A stretch of 64,000 nt of DNA from Dendrocalamus latiflorus. Lineage: Eukaryota; Streptophyta; Magnoliopsida; Poales; Poaceae. The stretch spans positions 12,286,026 to 12,350,025 of the forward strand of contig CM029672.1 of NCBI GenBank assembly GCA_017311315.1, in the 5' to 3' direction. The notes beneath the pieces are model-generated. The model had not been told where the DNA came from. It did no database searches and was given only the letters and a program-made list of their open reading frames with translations. The position numbers and the translations under genes are program-made. Numbering within the stretch: position 1 is the stretch's first letter; each line of letters begins with the position of its first letter. Positions 46,042 to 56,718 of this stretch are shown here, one piece after another.

Positions 46042-49000
46042 TCAAGCACCCTTCTTCCATGGCTGGATGACTGTGACGACAATGATCACCACTATCACGA
46101 GGAGAATGAAGATTGCGTAGCACATCCACTTTCTCGAGTTCTTCTGCAGCTTCTTTGCGCTCTGGAGAGCACCGACACCTTGCTGTATGTGGTTGGTAGC
46201 ATTTGAAACCTTGAAGCAGAAAAGGGAAATAATGCAGGAACTGTTAGCAACATTCAATTAGCTTTCTTAAAAAAAAACTTGCTTGTTCTATTTCTAATAA
46301 ACTTAGTGCAGAAGTGGGCCATTCTTACGTGTGTCTCTATGTGGTTGATCATGTCTCCTTGAGCCTCAACTAATACCGCCATATCCAGGAATATCTACAA
46401 GGCAAAACCAAGGAAATGGGGTAAATTAAGACATATTATCTCCTTGTATTCACAAGTCTGGAGTAAATTACCATAGTATAGGAGAGCTTATGCAAAAAAA
46501 GTCACCTGCTGCAACTCCAGAAGTTTCCTCTCTAGATCCCTTACAGCATCATGTCGCTCCTGTATCTCAGCAACAGTGTCGAATATCTGGAAAAGACAAA
46601 AATATCATAATGAGATTTTTGTGCTGTAAACACGCAGAACAGGACTTGATCCCCTAAACAGGTATACGTACCTGGCCTCTTCCCTGCTGTTGGATAGCAT
46701 CTTTGAAAATCTGCTCGCTTCTCCCAGTCTCTATTAAATTATCAATTGCCTACAGAGTCCAAAGCAACAACATAAGGCAAAGTGTAAATTAAGAGCAGTG
46801 TTTCTATACTTTCCTTTTAACAAGAGTAGCACTAATCTCAAAGCAAATGAAAAGGTAAGTAATATCTATCCACTATTCATTATGTTTTAAAAGTTGTGCA
46901 AATCACTGTTAAAGAAAGCATAGAAGCATCTCCCGTAAATTAAACCACATATCCAAATTTTCATTGTAAAGCAAAGTACAAATTTAACCATAGATCAAAA
47001 TTAATTGTTGCTACTGTTTACCTCTTCATCAGGACGATTACCAGTTACTGTAAACACCCTTCTTTCAACGACCTCCCGGTACTCCTGCCGGATTGCTTCT
47101 CTCAAAACCTGCATCAGACTTACCAGGGTATCACTTACGCAATGGAACTTAAATTAAATTTGTTCCACAACTTCTTCAGAGATACTAGACTAGTAGCAGG
47201 TAGGGCTGTACAAACTTGGGTCAAACGGTTTGGCAAAACCAGAACAAGAACTTGCATGCATGCAGGCTTCCACAGCTGCAAGGAAGAAGAACATGCATGC
47301 ATGCAAGCTTCAAACGGGTTGACATGGGCTGACAAAACCAGTTTGAAGTATTGAACAACCCTAGTAGCAGCTGCTCATAATGATTAAGAAACATGAAGCT
47401 CATCTAATATCTTACCATCAGGAGATTTAATGAAAGTAGAAAGCAGAGCCATTAGCTAAACATATTTCATTAATGTTTTTTTTCACTCTTAAGAAAAACA
47501 TACAAGTACCAATAAAGCCACTTCCCCACTCAAGAAGAGCTAGATGTTCATTATTCCTATACTTGGATGGCTCATAGGCATGGAAAAGCAGAGTCCTTTC
47601 TCCCAGCTGCTCTAAGGAGCAAATGGAAATATGGCAGTAGTTTAATTGTCTGTTGTATTTTAAAATCATTGCGTATTGTAGGGAATATATATCACAGAAC
47701 AGCAGAATCATCACATACATGGCAAGTTAGACATTCCAGTTAAGGGAACACAGTACCTGAAAATCATCCATCCGCTCCTTCAATTTCTTTTTCACTGCTC
47801 TGTAAAAAAGGGTAAGCATAGTGAATAAACAGCTAATTCATGCAGGCTACAGAACAGAAGACACTGATCAACAGTAAATTTACCCAGTAGTCTGCTCTCT
47901 TGACCGATCTACTGCAGAACCCTTCCCGCATCCAGGTTTCTGCCTATTTGACAAGTTCTGTTTTTGACAAGGGCAGCAAACAATAAGAAATGAGTTATTG
48001 ACAATAGTACACGAGACGGCTTGTTGAAAAAATTTCTTAAGTGCTACAAATTCAAATAGGGGCACATGAGCAAGCACGCTCATTCCTTACTTGTGTTGTA
48101 AATTGGACAATAGTGCAGGGTTTCAGGAAAAAATTGTTTGCAGTGACTTTGGATGGCAGATTTTCAAAACAAAAGGTCTTGCCATATAACCAAGGTTATT
48201 AAGGCGTCGCTTAGGCGACGCTTAAGCGTCGCCTAAGCGGTAAGGCGGTAGAGGGGTGGCAAGGCGTCGCCTCGCCTTACGTGCGTGCGTAAGGCGGCTG
48301 CTAAACCAGAGAGATAGCGGGCAGCTGGGCAAGGAGAAGGCGGAAGGCGCGGGCTAAGTTTACCTCGCGTCCTCGCGCCGCCTCCGCCTCCAGGACGCCG
48401 TCAAGCCGCCGACGCCGCCGTTCACCCTCCACTGGTTGAGCCGGGGTTGAGCTGAAGAGCTGAACTGGAGGCGCCTCCACTGGAAGCTCCCCATTATTCG
48501 GTTGGCTGGAGTGAGCAAGAAAGGAAGCAAAATGAAGAAAGCATGCACGAGAGAGAGGAGAGAACCAGAGAGCAAGAAGAAGGGATAAGGCAAAGGAAGA
48601 AGAGCCAGTGAGTGGCTCTGGACGCTCAGCCGAATGGGAAAAGTAGAGGAGAGAGAAAGAAAAGGAGAGAGAGAGGAGAATGGAGAGAAGGAAAAAATGA
48701 GTGGTCTAGAGTATTCGGCTGCACAGGAAGTAAAGGAGGAGAGAGATTACGTGGAGAGAGGAGAATGGAGAGAAGGAAAATGAGTGGAATGTTCGGTTGC
48801 ACAGGAAGCAAAGGAAGAGAGATTAGGTGAGGAGACATTAATTGTGAGCAAAGAACTTAGTATAATGTTGTTAAATCATTTTATTAGCTACATAGGTTCA
48901 AGAATTAGCAATAATAAGGTATATATGTGCTGCTAAAATACTTATTTTATTTACTGCCCTTTAACGCCTTAGGATACATAAGGCGTCGCCTCGCCTCACG

Positions 49001-50868
49001 CCTTACCGCTTAAAAGGTGTGAGGGGGGTGGGTCGCCTTACCTCGCCTTACCGCCTTAATAACCTTGCATATAACAACGACAAAAAGGTATTTATATAAT
49101 TCCCACTATAAGCATGTCCATCTTTTAATTTATGCAGATATTGCTAAGACGAATGCCATTCACTAGCAGGGTCAAGTGAGAACATACATCTTTTTCCAGT
49201 TCATCAACTTTTGTCTTTGCCGTACGAGCAATTTTCCCCACTTCATCAATATCTTTCTCCATCCGCTGCTTAATTGCTACAGAAAAGAATTGTTGCATCT
49301 GACCATAAGTCTAGTGGGATTTTCAAAAGAGTGCACATGCATTTCAGATAAGGTTAGCTCTGCTAAACTAAACAAGTACTCACATTTCATGGCGCTTGCT
49401 TTTGTAACTGCTTTGGATTCCTCATTTGCAGTCTACAAGCAAAAGGAAGGTGATTGTATAAAAATGCATGGCTTTGAATAGATTCATGAAGAAACTTAGT
49501 ACTCAGACACAACATCCCATCGTTGCTATGAAAATCAATACGATGAGCATAAGATAAGGGCTAGAAACAGAAAGAAATGAATGGGGCTAGGGAATGAATG
49601 AACGAACCTGGAGCTTATTCAAGAGATTCGTCAGTTTAGTGATTAGGCTCTCGATTGCATCAACCTGATGTATCAAAGCATCATGTCATTAATCTGACGT
49701 GCAAAAACTGGACACTAACACTGTTACAAAATGGATAGAAGCGCGCACCAAAGTATTTTCTAAACAGCACCTTTTTCAAGAAATCTTTTAAATTGTCTGA
49801 AGCATCAGCCTGATGCATTCCCATTTCAATGTCCCCATCTCTTGAGGAATCCCGCCGAGGAAGCTCGAAGGAATCCTGTAAAATCGGAATGTTTATAATA
49901 TGTAACACATATTCTGCAGTGCTTCTAAAAACAAGGCAAGACCATGAATCCAATATGAGAAGACAAACGTGCTACCCGCTAAATATAACAGGATTGTGGC
50001 CCAATAAAGAATTGACACAATAACCATTAGGCTTCCATTCCCAACAGAACAGATAAATTGCCAATAGAGTACTTCACTTGTCACTTTCAATATTATACTA
50101 CTTCCTTCCCATTGCAAATCGTTCGTAACGCATAACGCAATGCACTATGTGCAAACAAGCATGTGATATACAATAGAAGCCAAAAGAATGTTCTGTAGTT
50201 TTCGGGCGCATCAAACTCGCAGAAGTTTTTAAAAAATCTTGAATTAACTGCATCACTTGAATACAACGACTGTTAACTCCATCATTACGACTGTTCAACC
50301 CAATAATCGAGCAATCAATGCAACTGTGCAATGAGATGACACTGACACCACAATTAACTCCATAGCTAGGCATAAAGCTCAGAGAAAAACAGAACAGCCC
50401 ATCCTTTTCACATCCCGGCGAGGCACAAAACCACACACAATCAGCCCACTGCTCCTAACGGAACTCAACTGCCTAGGAACCAAACAATCAGATCTAACGC
50501 GGCCATCCTAAAAGCTTCTACTTTGCCGCGTGCAGCTGAGAAACTCAGCCGATTCCTTCCGCCAGCCGCGTCGCATTACGATTCCCCGCCCCCGGTGAAG
50601 CAACCCCGTAACCATTAACCAACCAATCACTCCAACCACCGCTAAACCTGATGCAACAAATTTCGAGTTTCTAACAGCATGGTAGCGGCTCCCCCCCTGA
50701 ATCCGAAGCCCGTAAGGGAGGGGCGCGACGAGCCCAGATCTCGGGCTCGTGCACTGGAATACTGGATCCAGGCCACTCCACAGAGCAATCAAGGGGGAGG
50801 AAGCGTGAGGAGATCAGGAGGGCGGCGGGTTTGAGGGAGAGGGGACTTACGGTGAGGAGGTTGTTCAT
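46042..50868 (-). CDS. SYP132: Syntaxin SYP132 type, plasma-membrane Qa-SNARE
   Basis: Qa-SNARE that drives fusion of secretory vesicles with the plasma membrane and cell plate. Twelve coding exons: 50868-50851, 49875-49771, 49664-49608, 49432-49384, 49276-49188, 47957-47884, 47799-47757, 47108-47022, 46749-46672, 46586-46506, 46394-46329, 46209-46042. All phases agree, giving 304 residues, the usual SYP132 length. First exon encodes only MNNLLT. N-terminal SYP1-type start DSFELPRRDSS, then Habc helices, a SNARE motif with central Gln in LVEAQGDMINHIE, the basic linker KKLQKNSRKW and a C-terminal anchor CYAIFILLVIVVIIVV. No lesion seen. Introns carry two small DNA transposons (47201-47363, 48191-49067). 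Confidence 0.95.
47201..47363. mobile_element. Short hAT-like MITE in SYP132 intron, 163 bp
   Basis: Ends TAGGGCTGTACAAAC and GTATTGAACAACCCTA are inverted with few mismatches. Flanking 8-mers gtagcagg (47193-47200) and gtagcagc (47364-47371) match at 7 of 8. The interior carries two GCATGCATGCA blocks and two CAAAACCAG words in near-palindromic layout. Confidence 0.75.
48191..49067. mobile_element. Non-autonomous hAT-like element, 877 bp, perfect TIR and 8-bp TSD
   Basis: Ends CAAGGTTATTAAGGCG and CGCCTTAATAACCTTG are perfectly inverted over 16 bp. The duplication CATATAAC flanks both sides (48183-48190, 49068-49075). Subterminal DNA is built of GGCGTCGCCT/TAAGCG motifs, as in the element at 4548-5351. 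The interior (48360-48840) has a GC-rich block followed by GA-rich sequence containing a roughly 85-bp direct duplication (GGAGAATGGAGAGAAGGAAAA repeated). Located in the SYP132 intron between 47957 and 49188. Confidence 0.92.
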
Positions 50869-51015
50869 GGCGGCGGCGAGGAGAGAGAAACAGGAAGGCA
50901 GACGGCAAGGAGAGAGGAGTGGTGTGGCCGTTGTACCGGAGGGGATACTAGTTACGGAGGTGGGCTCAAAAGGGATTATTTTGAGGGGCTTAGGACTGAA
51001 AAGTACAGTAGCGGG
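50869..51015 (-). promoter_or_regulatory. 5' UTR/proximal promoter of SYP132
   Basis: GA-rich leader sequence (GGCGGCGAGGAGAGAGAAAC) lies directly upstream of the ATG at 50868 on the opposite strand. A MITE-type repeat begins at about 51016, so the unique promoter region is short. Confidence 0.45.
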
Positions 51016-51480
51016 CTAAGGATCTGTTTGGTTGAAGTGATGAAAGTGGAATGGGATGAGATGCAATAGGATGAGATGGTTCCACAAAAAAGGTGGAACC
51101 ACATGGTACATCATCTAAGAAGAATATTCTCTAAATTTGCACAGGCTCATCCCACTTTGGACCATTCCATCCTACCCCATCCCTCAAACCAAACACATAG
51201 ATAGATTTGGTATGTGTTTGGTTGGAGTGATGAAAGTGGAATGGGATGGGATGGAATAGGATGAGATGATTCCACAAAAAAGGTGGAACCACATGGTCCA
51301 GCATCTAAGAAGAATATTCTCTCAATTTACACAGGCTCATCCCACTTTGGACCATTCCATCCCACCCAATCCCTCAAACCAAACACATGGATAGACTTGG
51401 TCAAAGGAACCATCTCATTCCATCTCACCCCATCCCTTTAACCAAACACACCCCAAATGAACCATCCCATTCCATCCTAC
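51016..51480. repeat. Tandemly duplicated TIR element
   Basis: Two copies of about 190 bp (51022-51208 and 51213-51400) share GTTTGGTT.GAGTGATGAAAG, CCACAAAAAAGGTGGAACC and CATCCCACTTTGGACCATTC. Each copy begins with TTTGGTT and ends with its inverse AACCAAACACA, so each is a MITE-like inverted-repeat unit. A partial third right arm follows at 51400-51500. Confidence 0.75.
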
Positions 51481-51484
51481 CTCA

Positions 51485-51715
51485 TCCCTCAAACCAAACA
51501 AAACACTATAGCTGATGATGATTTATTTGATGTAATTAAATTTTAAAAATTTAAAAATAGAAACAAACAAGTTAGCCCGTCACGGACAGTACAAACGAAT
51601 ACGAGAAAAAATAACAGACAAAAAACTCAAAAAAATGCCAAAAACAGAAAAAGACGAAATTGTTGAATAGTGAAAAATAAGCCAGAAGTTCAAGCTGAAA
51701 TGAGTGGGGCCAAAG
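51485..51715 (+). repeat. Dispersed AT-rich MITE-like repeat, family A, copy 3
   Basis: Same orientation as the copy at 11775. Shared words include TAATTAAATTTTAAAAATTT, CCCGTCACGGACAGTACAAA and GAATAGTGAAAAATAAGCC. Confidence 0.65.
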
Positions 51716-51829
51716 CTGGACGCCTCGTGTGCTGCGGCTGGCAGGTGGGCCCCACAGCAGGTTTGTTAAATTATTAGTGTCTGCACCTAGGGCCAGAAAT
51801 ATCACCTAATCGCAGTAAATGAATAGTCT

Positions 51830-52085
51830 GTTCTTTTTCGTTTTTAAAACCTATTTTTCGACATTTCTTCAGTAACTAGCTTTTAAATATAGTGTCATTT
51901 TAATGTGAGGTCTACAAAATAATTGTAATATGTAATATAGCAACTTCATTTATAATGACAAAAACCGTATATAAATTTTTGTTACTCTGTGATTTCTCTC
52001 ACAAACAACCCAAAAATCATAATCTAAAGTTGAAGGTCATAAGTCGAAGCTAAAAAAAAGACCCAAAGTCGAAAGTCATGAAAAA
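51830..52085. repeat. Dispersed AT-rich repeat, family B, copy 1
   Basis: Shares the ordered words TTTTTAAAA, TTTTAAATATAGT, AATTGTAATA, AAACCGTA/AAATCGTAAAC, TCTCTCAC/TCTATCAC and AAAAATCATAAT with 53022-53265. Non-coding. Confidence 0.55.
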
Positions 52086-52594
52086 CTTTAGGCAAAGAAA
52101 ACAAAAAGTAATCAAGAAGTTGTTTGGCAGAAAGAGATTTTTAGTATGTTTATAATTTGTACTGACATTGTTGATATTTCTAATTGGGACATGGATCTCC
52201 AATTTAAATTTTATTTTTTCCACTTAAAATGTTGATCCAATGGTTTACACCCTTTATATAATAAAAGGAAGAATTTTACCTATTAATGTGGGATGTTTTC
52301 TCATTATTGTTACAAATTGTAGGCATATTATGAAAGCTTTGTTAACTGATATTTGTTACTTTTGTGTTGAATATTATAATTGCACGTGTCTGTTATCTAT
52401 TTTAATTGTGATTTTTATGTACATATAGAGCTTCTCTTCCAAACCATTAATGACTAAAGTATGTCACTCTGCCTCGAGCCAATTTCTTTCCTAGTTGGAC
52501 TGATTTTGTTCTATATTTTAATATTCTTATATTTCAACTTTTGGATTAAAAAACCATATCCGGGTTCAGTGGAGCGCTGGTTGTTCCCCCGGCC
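52086..52594. other. Intergenic, AT-rich
   Basis: Low-complexity AT-rich sequence. I see no gene, repeat family or splice-bounded frame in it. Confidence 0.5.
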
Positions 52595-52786
52595 ATGAAA
52601 GCGAGTTCACTGCTTCATGTAGCCGTAGCAATTCTCTTCATTTATTTTTCTTCTGCTTCCATTTGTGACAGGGGTGCTCTTTTTTATTCCTCTGCGCTGG
52701 AACGCCGCGTCGGGTCGGCTGCCAGAGGCAAACAGCGGCTGCGCCGGGCCCACCTGTCGGTGGCACCACGACCCCGGCACAGGTAG
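52595..52786 (+). CDS. Small ORF with signal-peptide-like start, doubtful
   Basis: Sixty-three codons starting MKASSLLHVAVAILFIYFSS, a hydrophobic start that would suit a secreted peptide. The remainder turns Arg-rich as the DNA becomes GC-rich (52690-52870), which is not typical of a mature peptide. A possible acceptor or donor (tgtgacag at about 52668) lies inside. No homologue recognised. It may be a gene fragment or chance. Confidence 0.2.
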   Translation: MKASSLLHVAVAILFIYFSSASICDRGALFYSSALERRVGSAARGKQRLRRAHLSVAPRPRHR

Positions 52787-53021
52787 ACGAAGCCTACGTG
52801 GCTCTCTGGACGTGGGGGCCACGTGGCGGTGGCGTTCGGTGCGCGGGGCCCACCGTCGTGAGGAGTCCTAGCTGGAGAACAGCAGTGTGGTTGCCACGAA
52901 AGACGAAAAGGATGTTTGCTAGTACTGAATCCAATCCATATCTATCCGAGCAGTGCATTTGGATTATACTATTGTATAAAGAATAATTATTGGATAATAA
53001 TACTGTTATTAAAGGTGATAG

Positions 53022-53265
53022 TCTTGTTTTTTGCGGCTTTTAAAAATAGTTTTAGACTATAATACCTAATTTTTAAATATAGTATTTTTTCAAGATAAAA
53101 CCTACGAGTTAATTGTAATACAAGTTAAAAGACAACAGTTGTACCAGATAAAATCGTAAACGAGTATCTTTCTCCGTAATCTCTATCACGAATAGACCAT
53201 ACTTCAAAAATTTTATCTAAAAATCATAATTCAAAGCTATAAGCTAAAAAAACAACCGTCCCTAA
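53022..53265. repeat. Dispersed AT-rich repeat, family B, copy 2
   Basis: Colinear with 51830-52085 (see that entry for shared words). Confidence 0.55.
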
Positions 53266-53384
53266 TCCCTATGCTAGTCTTGTGGTTTTGGGCGCTCTCA
53301 GACGTCATGTATCTTGTGAGATGGAGAAAGCTCTGGCTTGTTAGTCATAACTGCACAATGTGCATATTCCATGACTGTGCTCAA

Positions 53385-53890
53385 TTTGGTTTTAGCTTTT
53401 AGATTCTTAATTTTATCCTTTGCTATTTTTTAGTTTTTATGGCTTTTTTGTCTTTTCTATTTTTTTTGTATTTCTTTGCATTGTACATGATGAGAGAACC
53501 TTTTTTTCTATTTTTAATGTTTTATTAAATTCAATTATACGGAAAAAGCTTACAGCAGCTGCAATAAAAAACAAGCCTCGAACAGTGCCAAAAAAAGCTC
53601 AAAATCCAAAAGTATAAGCCAACTTGAGCACCAATTCTTGTATACAGTGTAGTTTTTTTCTTGTTTTAACCCTGCTCATTTGGACTTTAGCTTTTAACTT
53701 TTTAATTTCATCCTTTTCTGATAATTTGGCTTTTTTCTTTTCTTTTTTCCCAAATTCTTTTACATTGTCTAAGACCGGAGAACCTTTTTTTTCATTTTTG
53801 CATTTTTAAATTTAATTACGCCAAAAAAAGCTTACAGCGGCTACAGTGAAAAAGGCTCAGACAGTGCCAAATAGTACCAAATAAGCCCAA
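53385..53890 (-). repeat. Family A MITE-like repeats, copies 4 and 5 side by side
   Basis: Two adjacent copies (53385-53610 and 53668-53890) in the orientation of copy 2. Each has TTTAGCTTTTA, TTTTATCCTTT-like, GAGAACCTTTTTTT and AAAAAGCTTACAGC.GCT in order. The second is not an exact copy of the first, so this is either old tandem duplication or two insertions. Confidence 0.6.
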
Positions 53891-54408
53891 ATGAGCACCC
53901 CTACATGGTGTCGTTGACAATAATCCATCGCATATATGGCACTACAGTATTTTTGTTTCAAATTTGGCCCTCAGACGTCCGTTTTTCCGAATCTAGTAGC
54001 AACGGCTGGCGATACGTGTCGCCTATCGCGCTATAGTAGCTCGGTAGATCCTACTAAACAACCAAAGCTTGGTAGCACTTGTCGAGCAACCATGGCTCGG
54101 CAAGACAAGCTTCCGAGCAGCCACACATTGGCAGATAATTAAGTTATTAACTTAGCATGATTAACACTAATTAAGCATCACACTGCATTATTAGCATTAA
54201 TTAAGTACGAGTCTCAACTCCTTAAAAGGAGGAGTTCAAGGTGATGGTGCATCCTACACTCCTTCCATTTTCACTGACATGTAGGGCCACTTTTTTTGGC
54301 TGTGCTCGCGTGGGCTTCACTTCAAAAATTCCTCACCTACTACCCCTCTCTCTCTCCCACCCACCTGCTTTTTTCTAAAAAAAACACCCTCTCTCTCGCT
54401 TTCACTGG
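53891..54408. other. Region upstream of the RRM gene fragment
   Basis: Mixed composition, with CT-rich sequence (54340-54400) directly before the GC-rich exon. No start codon, TATA box or repeat ends could be confirmed. Confidence 0.35.
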
Positions 54409-54660
54409 TTGGAGGCGGAGGTAGGAGGAGGCGCGGCTGCGGCGGGGGAGAGGAAGGAGGCGACGGCGGGGGCGACGCCGGTTGGGGGCGGAGGAAGGAG
54501 GCGGCGCGACCTCCATCTCACCGGTTGGGGCGGAGGTAGGAGGAGGCGCGGCTGCGGCGACGGCTGGCTCGGAGAGGAAGGGGGCGGAGGAAGGAGTAGG
54601 CGCGGCTGCGGCGGGGGAGAGGAAGGAGGCGACGGCGGGGGGAGGTGGTGGCGGTGGGGA
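54409..54660 (+). repeat. GC-rich tandem repeat preceding the RRM exon
   Basis: Words GGAGGTAGGAGGAGGCGCGGC, GAGAGGAAGGAGGCGACGGCG and GGGCGGAGGAAGGAG recur three or four times in varying order. The frame joined to the RRM encodes Gly/Arg-rich sequence with no ATG; the nearest upstream in-frame stop is TAA at 54376. Confidence 0.6.
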
Positions 54661-54675
54661 GGAGGGGGCAGGGAG

Positions 54676-56423
54676 GAGAGCGTGAAGCTGTTCGTGGGGC
54701 AGGTGCCAAAGCAAATGACGGAGGCGGAGCTCGCAGCCATGTTCCGCAACGTGGCCATCGTCGACGAGGTCACCAAGGCGTCCCGAGGTCTAAATCCGTA
54801 CCCCCCAACCCCCCTAATTTTCCTCGCTGCTCCCGTGCAATGCAACTCCATGCTTGTCTTTTCCCTGGGTCGGGCGGGATCTGGGCGAGGCGTGGTCTGG
54901 TGGGGGAGGACGGAATTGGGTTCCGTTCCGTGCGCTTTTCGTGTTTTTTGGGGGCTCTGGTGTCATTCTGAGCTTGACTCCGGGCAATGCCGCCGAGGAA
55001 TTTGAGCTGTCGCCTGGGTTCCCGGTCTTGGGTTGAGTTATTGGGATTAAGATTTCTAGGACTTGAGCTCGAATTTGAGCTGGTTGATTTCAATTGGACC
55101 TCGAATGTAGGCTGTGTGTGTAGTACATATTCATTAAGATGAAGGAGCTTGTAGGATGTTATTTCCATATAATTTTCTGGTGTTAGTAGTAAGTTTAAGT
55201 TCTCTTTGCACACTTGGGTTAGACAACTTGTATTTCCGTAGTCCCCTAAGATTTCATATTGTCATATGGTTAAATTTCCAAAGAAAGTGACCTGGATTAG
55301 CTTACTACCCTTGTTGCTTGAGTTGCTAATATGTGCAGTACACATGGATGGTGCAAGGACAATGTATCAAGTTTTGATATAATATGATGAACCTACGAAT
55401 TATATATTTGATATAATATGATGAACCTACAAATTATATATCAAGTTTTGACGTAATATGATGAACTTACGAAATATTTTTCAAGTAAATAATTAACTTA
55501 TAAATGTTCAATGGAGCCAAAATATACTTTACAGCCAAGCAGATGATTCTTCTACCCAAGTACCATTTTTGTACTGATCTGCATGATATTCTTCTACCCA
55601 AGTACCATTTTTGTATTGATCTGCATGATACTTAGTGCTAATCTTCTAAAATTATCCAGGAACTTGCTGTCACACACACTGTAGTCTCTGAGCAAGTTAT
55701 TGCTCCTGGTGGAATATCTCAGCAGCCAGCCCAGCAACTCCAGATTTCATATTTCTCAAGCTTGTGGCTTTAGTGGTCAAGGTATATTTAATGCCATTCT
55801 ATGCATGTTTATAAGGTGAACATGGCTAGAAGTCAGAAGTTGTTAAATGTCTAAAGAAAACTTTTTTTGTTGCATTAAGCAAAAAAGTGTGCATATTCAT
55901 GATATTTGTTTTTAAGAAGCTATAACTGAATACGCATTGCTGAAACTGAGCTCGCATGTACAGCCAAGTCAAATAGGATTTAAATTATCCATGCAAATAT
56001 ATTTATGTGGTAAATATCAGGTGTTAACATAAAATTCAGTGTAAGTTTTTGCAAAGTTCTGCAATATCCAAATATTGGTGGATATAGGGAAAAGGGTGTT
56101 CTAAGATTCTAAAAAGTTCATGATTAAACTTGATTGTGTTGACAATTTGAAGTATTGATAGGAACTTACTGCGTGTGATAGGAATTGATGTGTCTTTTTT
56201 TGTACGTGTGATTGGCTAGACTTTAGGACCGATATCATTATACGTGTGTTTGTTGCTGCTTTTGTGGATTTAAGAACTTAACTGGTCCCATAAAGGAATT
56301 TATCTTTGATCTTGATATAAGGTGTACTGGACATTTGCAGGCTGCTGCTTCCTGGTCTGCCCATCAAGGGAGGAGGCTGACAAGGCAGTGAATGCATATC
56401 ACAACAAGCGCACCCTTCCTGGG
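54676..56423 (+). pseudogene. RRM RNA-binding protein (Bruno/CELF-like), two exons of the first RRM, incomplete
   Basis: Exon 54676-54787 encodes ESVKLFVGQVPKQMTEAELA to TKASRG. After donor gtctaaat and acceptor catttgcag the second exon, 56341-56423, continues GCCFLVCPSREEADKAV and ends NKRTLPG at donor gtatgtg. These are RNP2 and RNP1 of the first RRM of plant BRN1-like proteins. Between EVT and KASRG the copy appears about eight residues shorter than relatives I recall, which would clip the beta2-beta3 loop. No ATG lies upstream in frame, and no later exons appear; retrotransposon sequence starts about 300 bp downstream. Most likely a truncated or captured fragment, less likely a gene whose remaining exons lie beyond the window. 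Confidence 0.7.
55650..55790 (+). other. Possible exon-like piece within the RRM intron
   Basis: After a plausible acceptor (attatccag) the plus strand reads ELAVTHTVVSEQVIAPGGIS then QQPAQQLQISYFSSLWL before a stop. Gln-rich and better than random, but I do not recognise it, and it would not join the flanking RRM exons in frame with known relatives. Could be an alternative exon or captured piece. Confidence 0.25.
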
Positions 56424-56718
56424 GTATGTGGATACAACCCTGCTTGCTTCACCTGTATCTGCATGGGTATAAATTAGCAATCATTCCCTCTGAAGAATTC
56501 CTTTTTGGATCAGGAATTGTTGGGACCTTTTGAATGTTATGTAATAATAATATAATTGGCAGTGGATGAATCAGGTGTCCGGAGTGAATGCATGTTTATG
56601 GCCGACTGGCAGTATAGGTGGGGTTAAGTGAATACTTAGTGGGAGATTCCCTGGAAGTTGGTGCTTTATTGGTGATCTGTAAAAACTTAGGTGTGACTAT
56701 ATTACTACTGAGAGACCA

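Noticed and set aside
54409..55005. 198-codon ORF read as one gene from 54409
   Set aside because: The reported start is TTG, not ATG, and the frame runs through the splice donor at 54788 into intron sequence. Only 54676-54787 matches an RRM.
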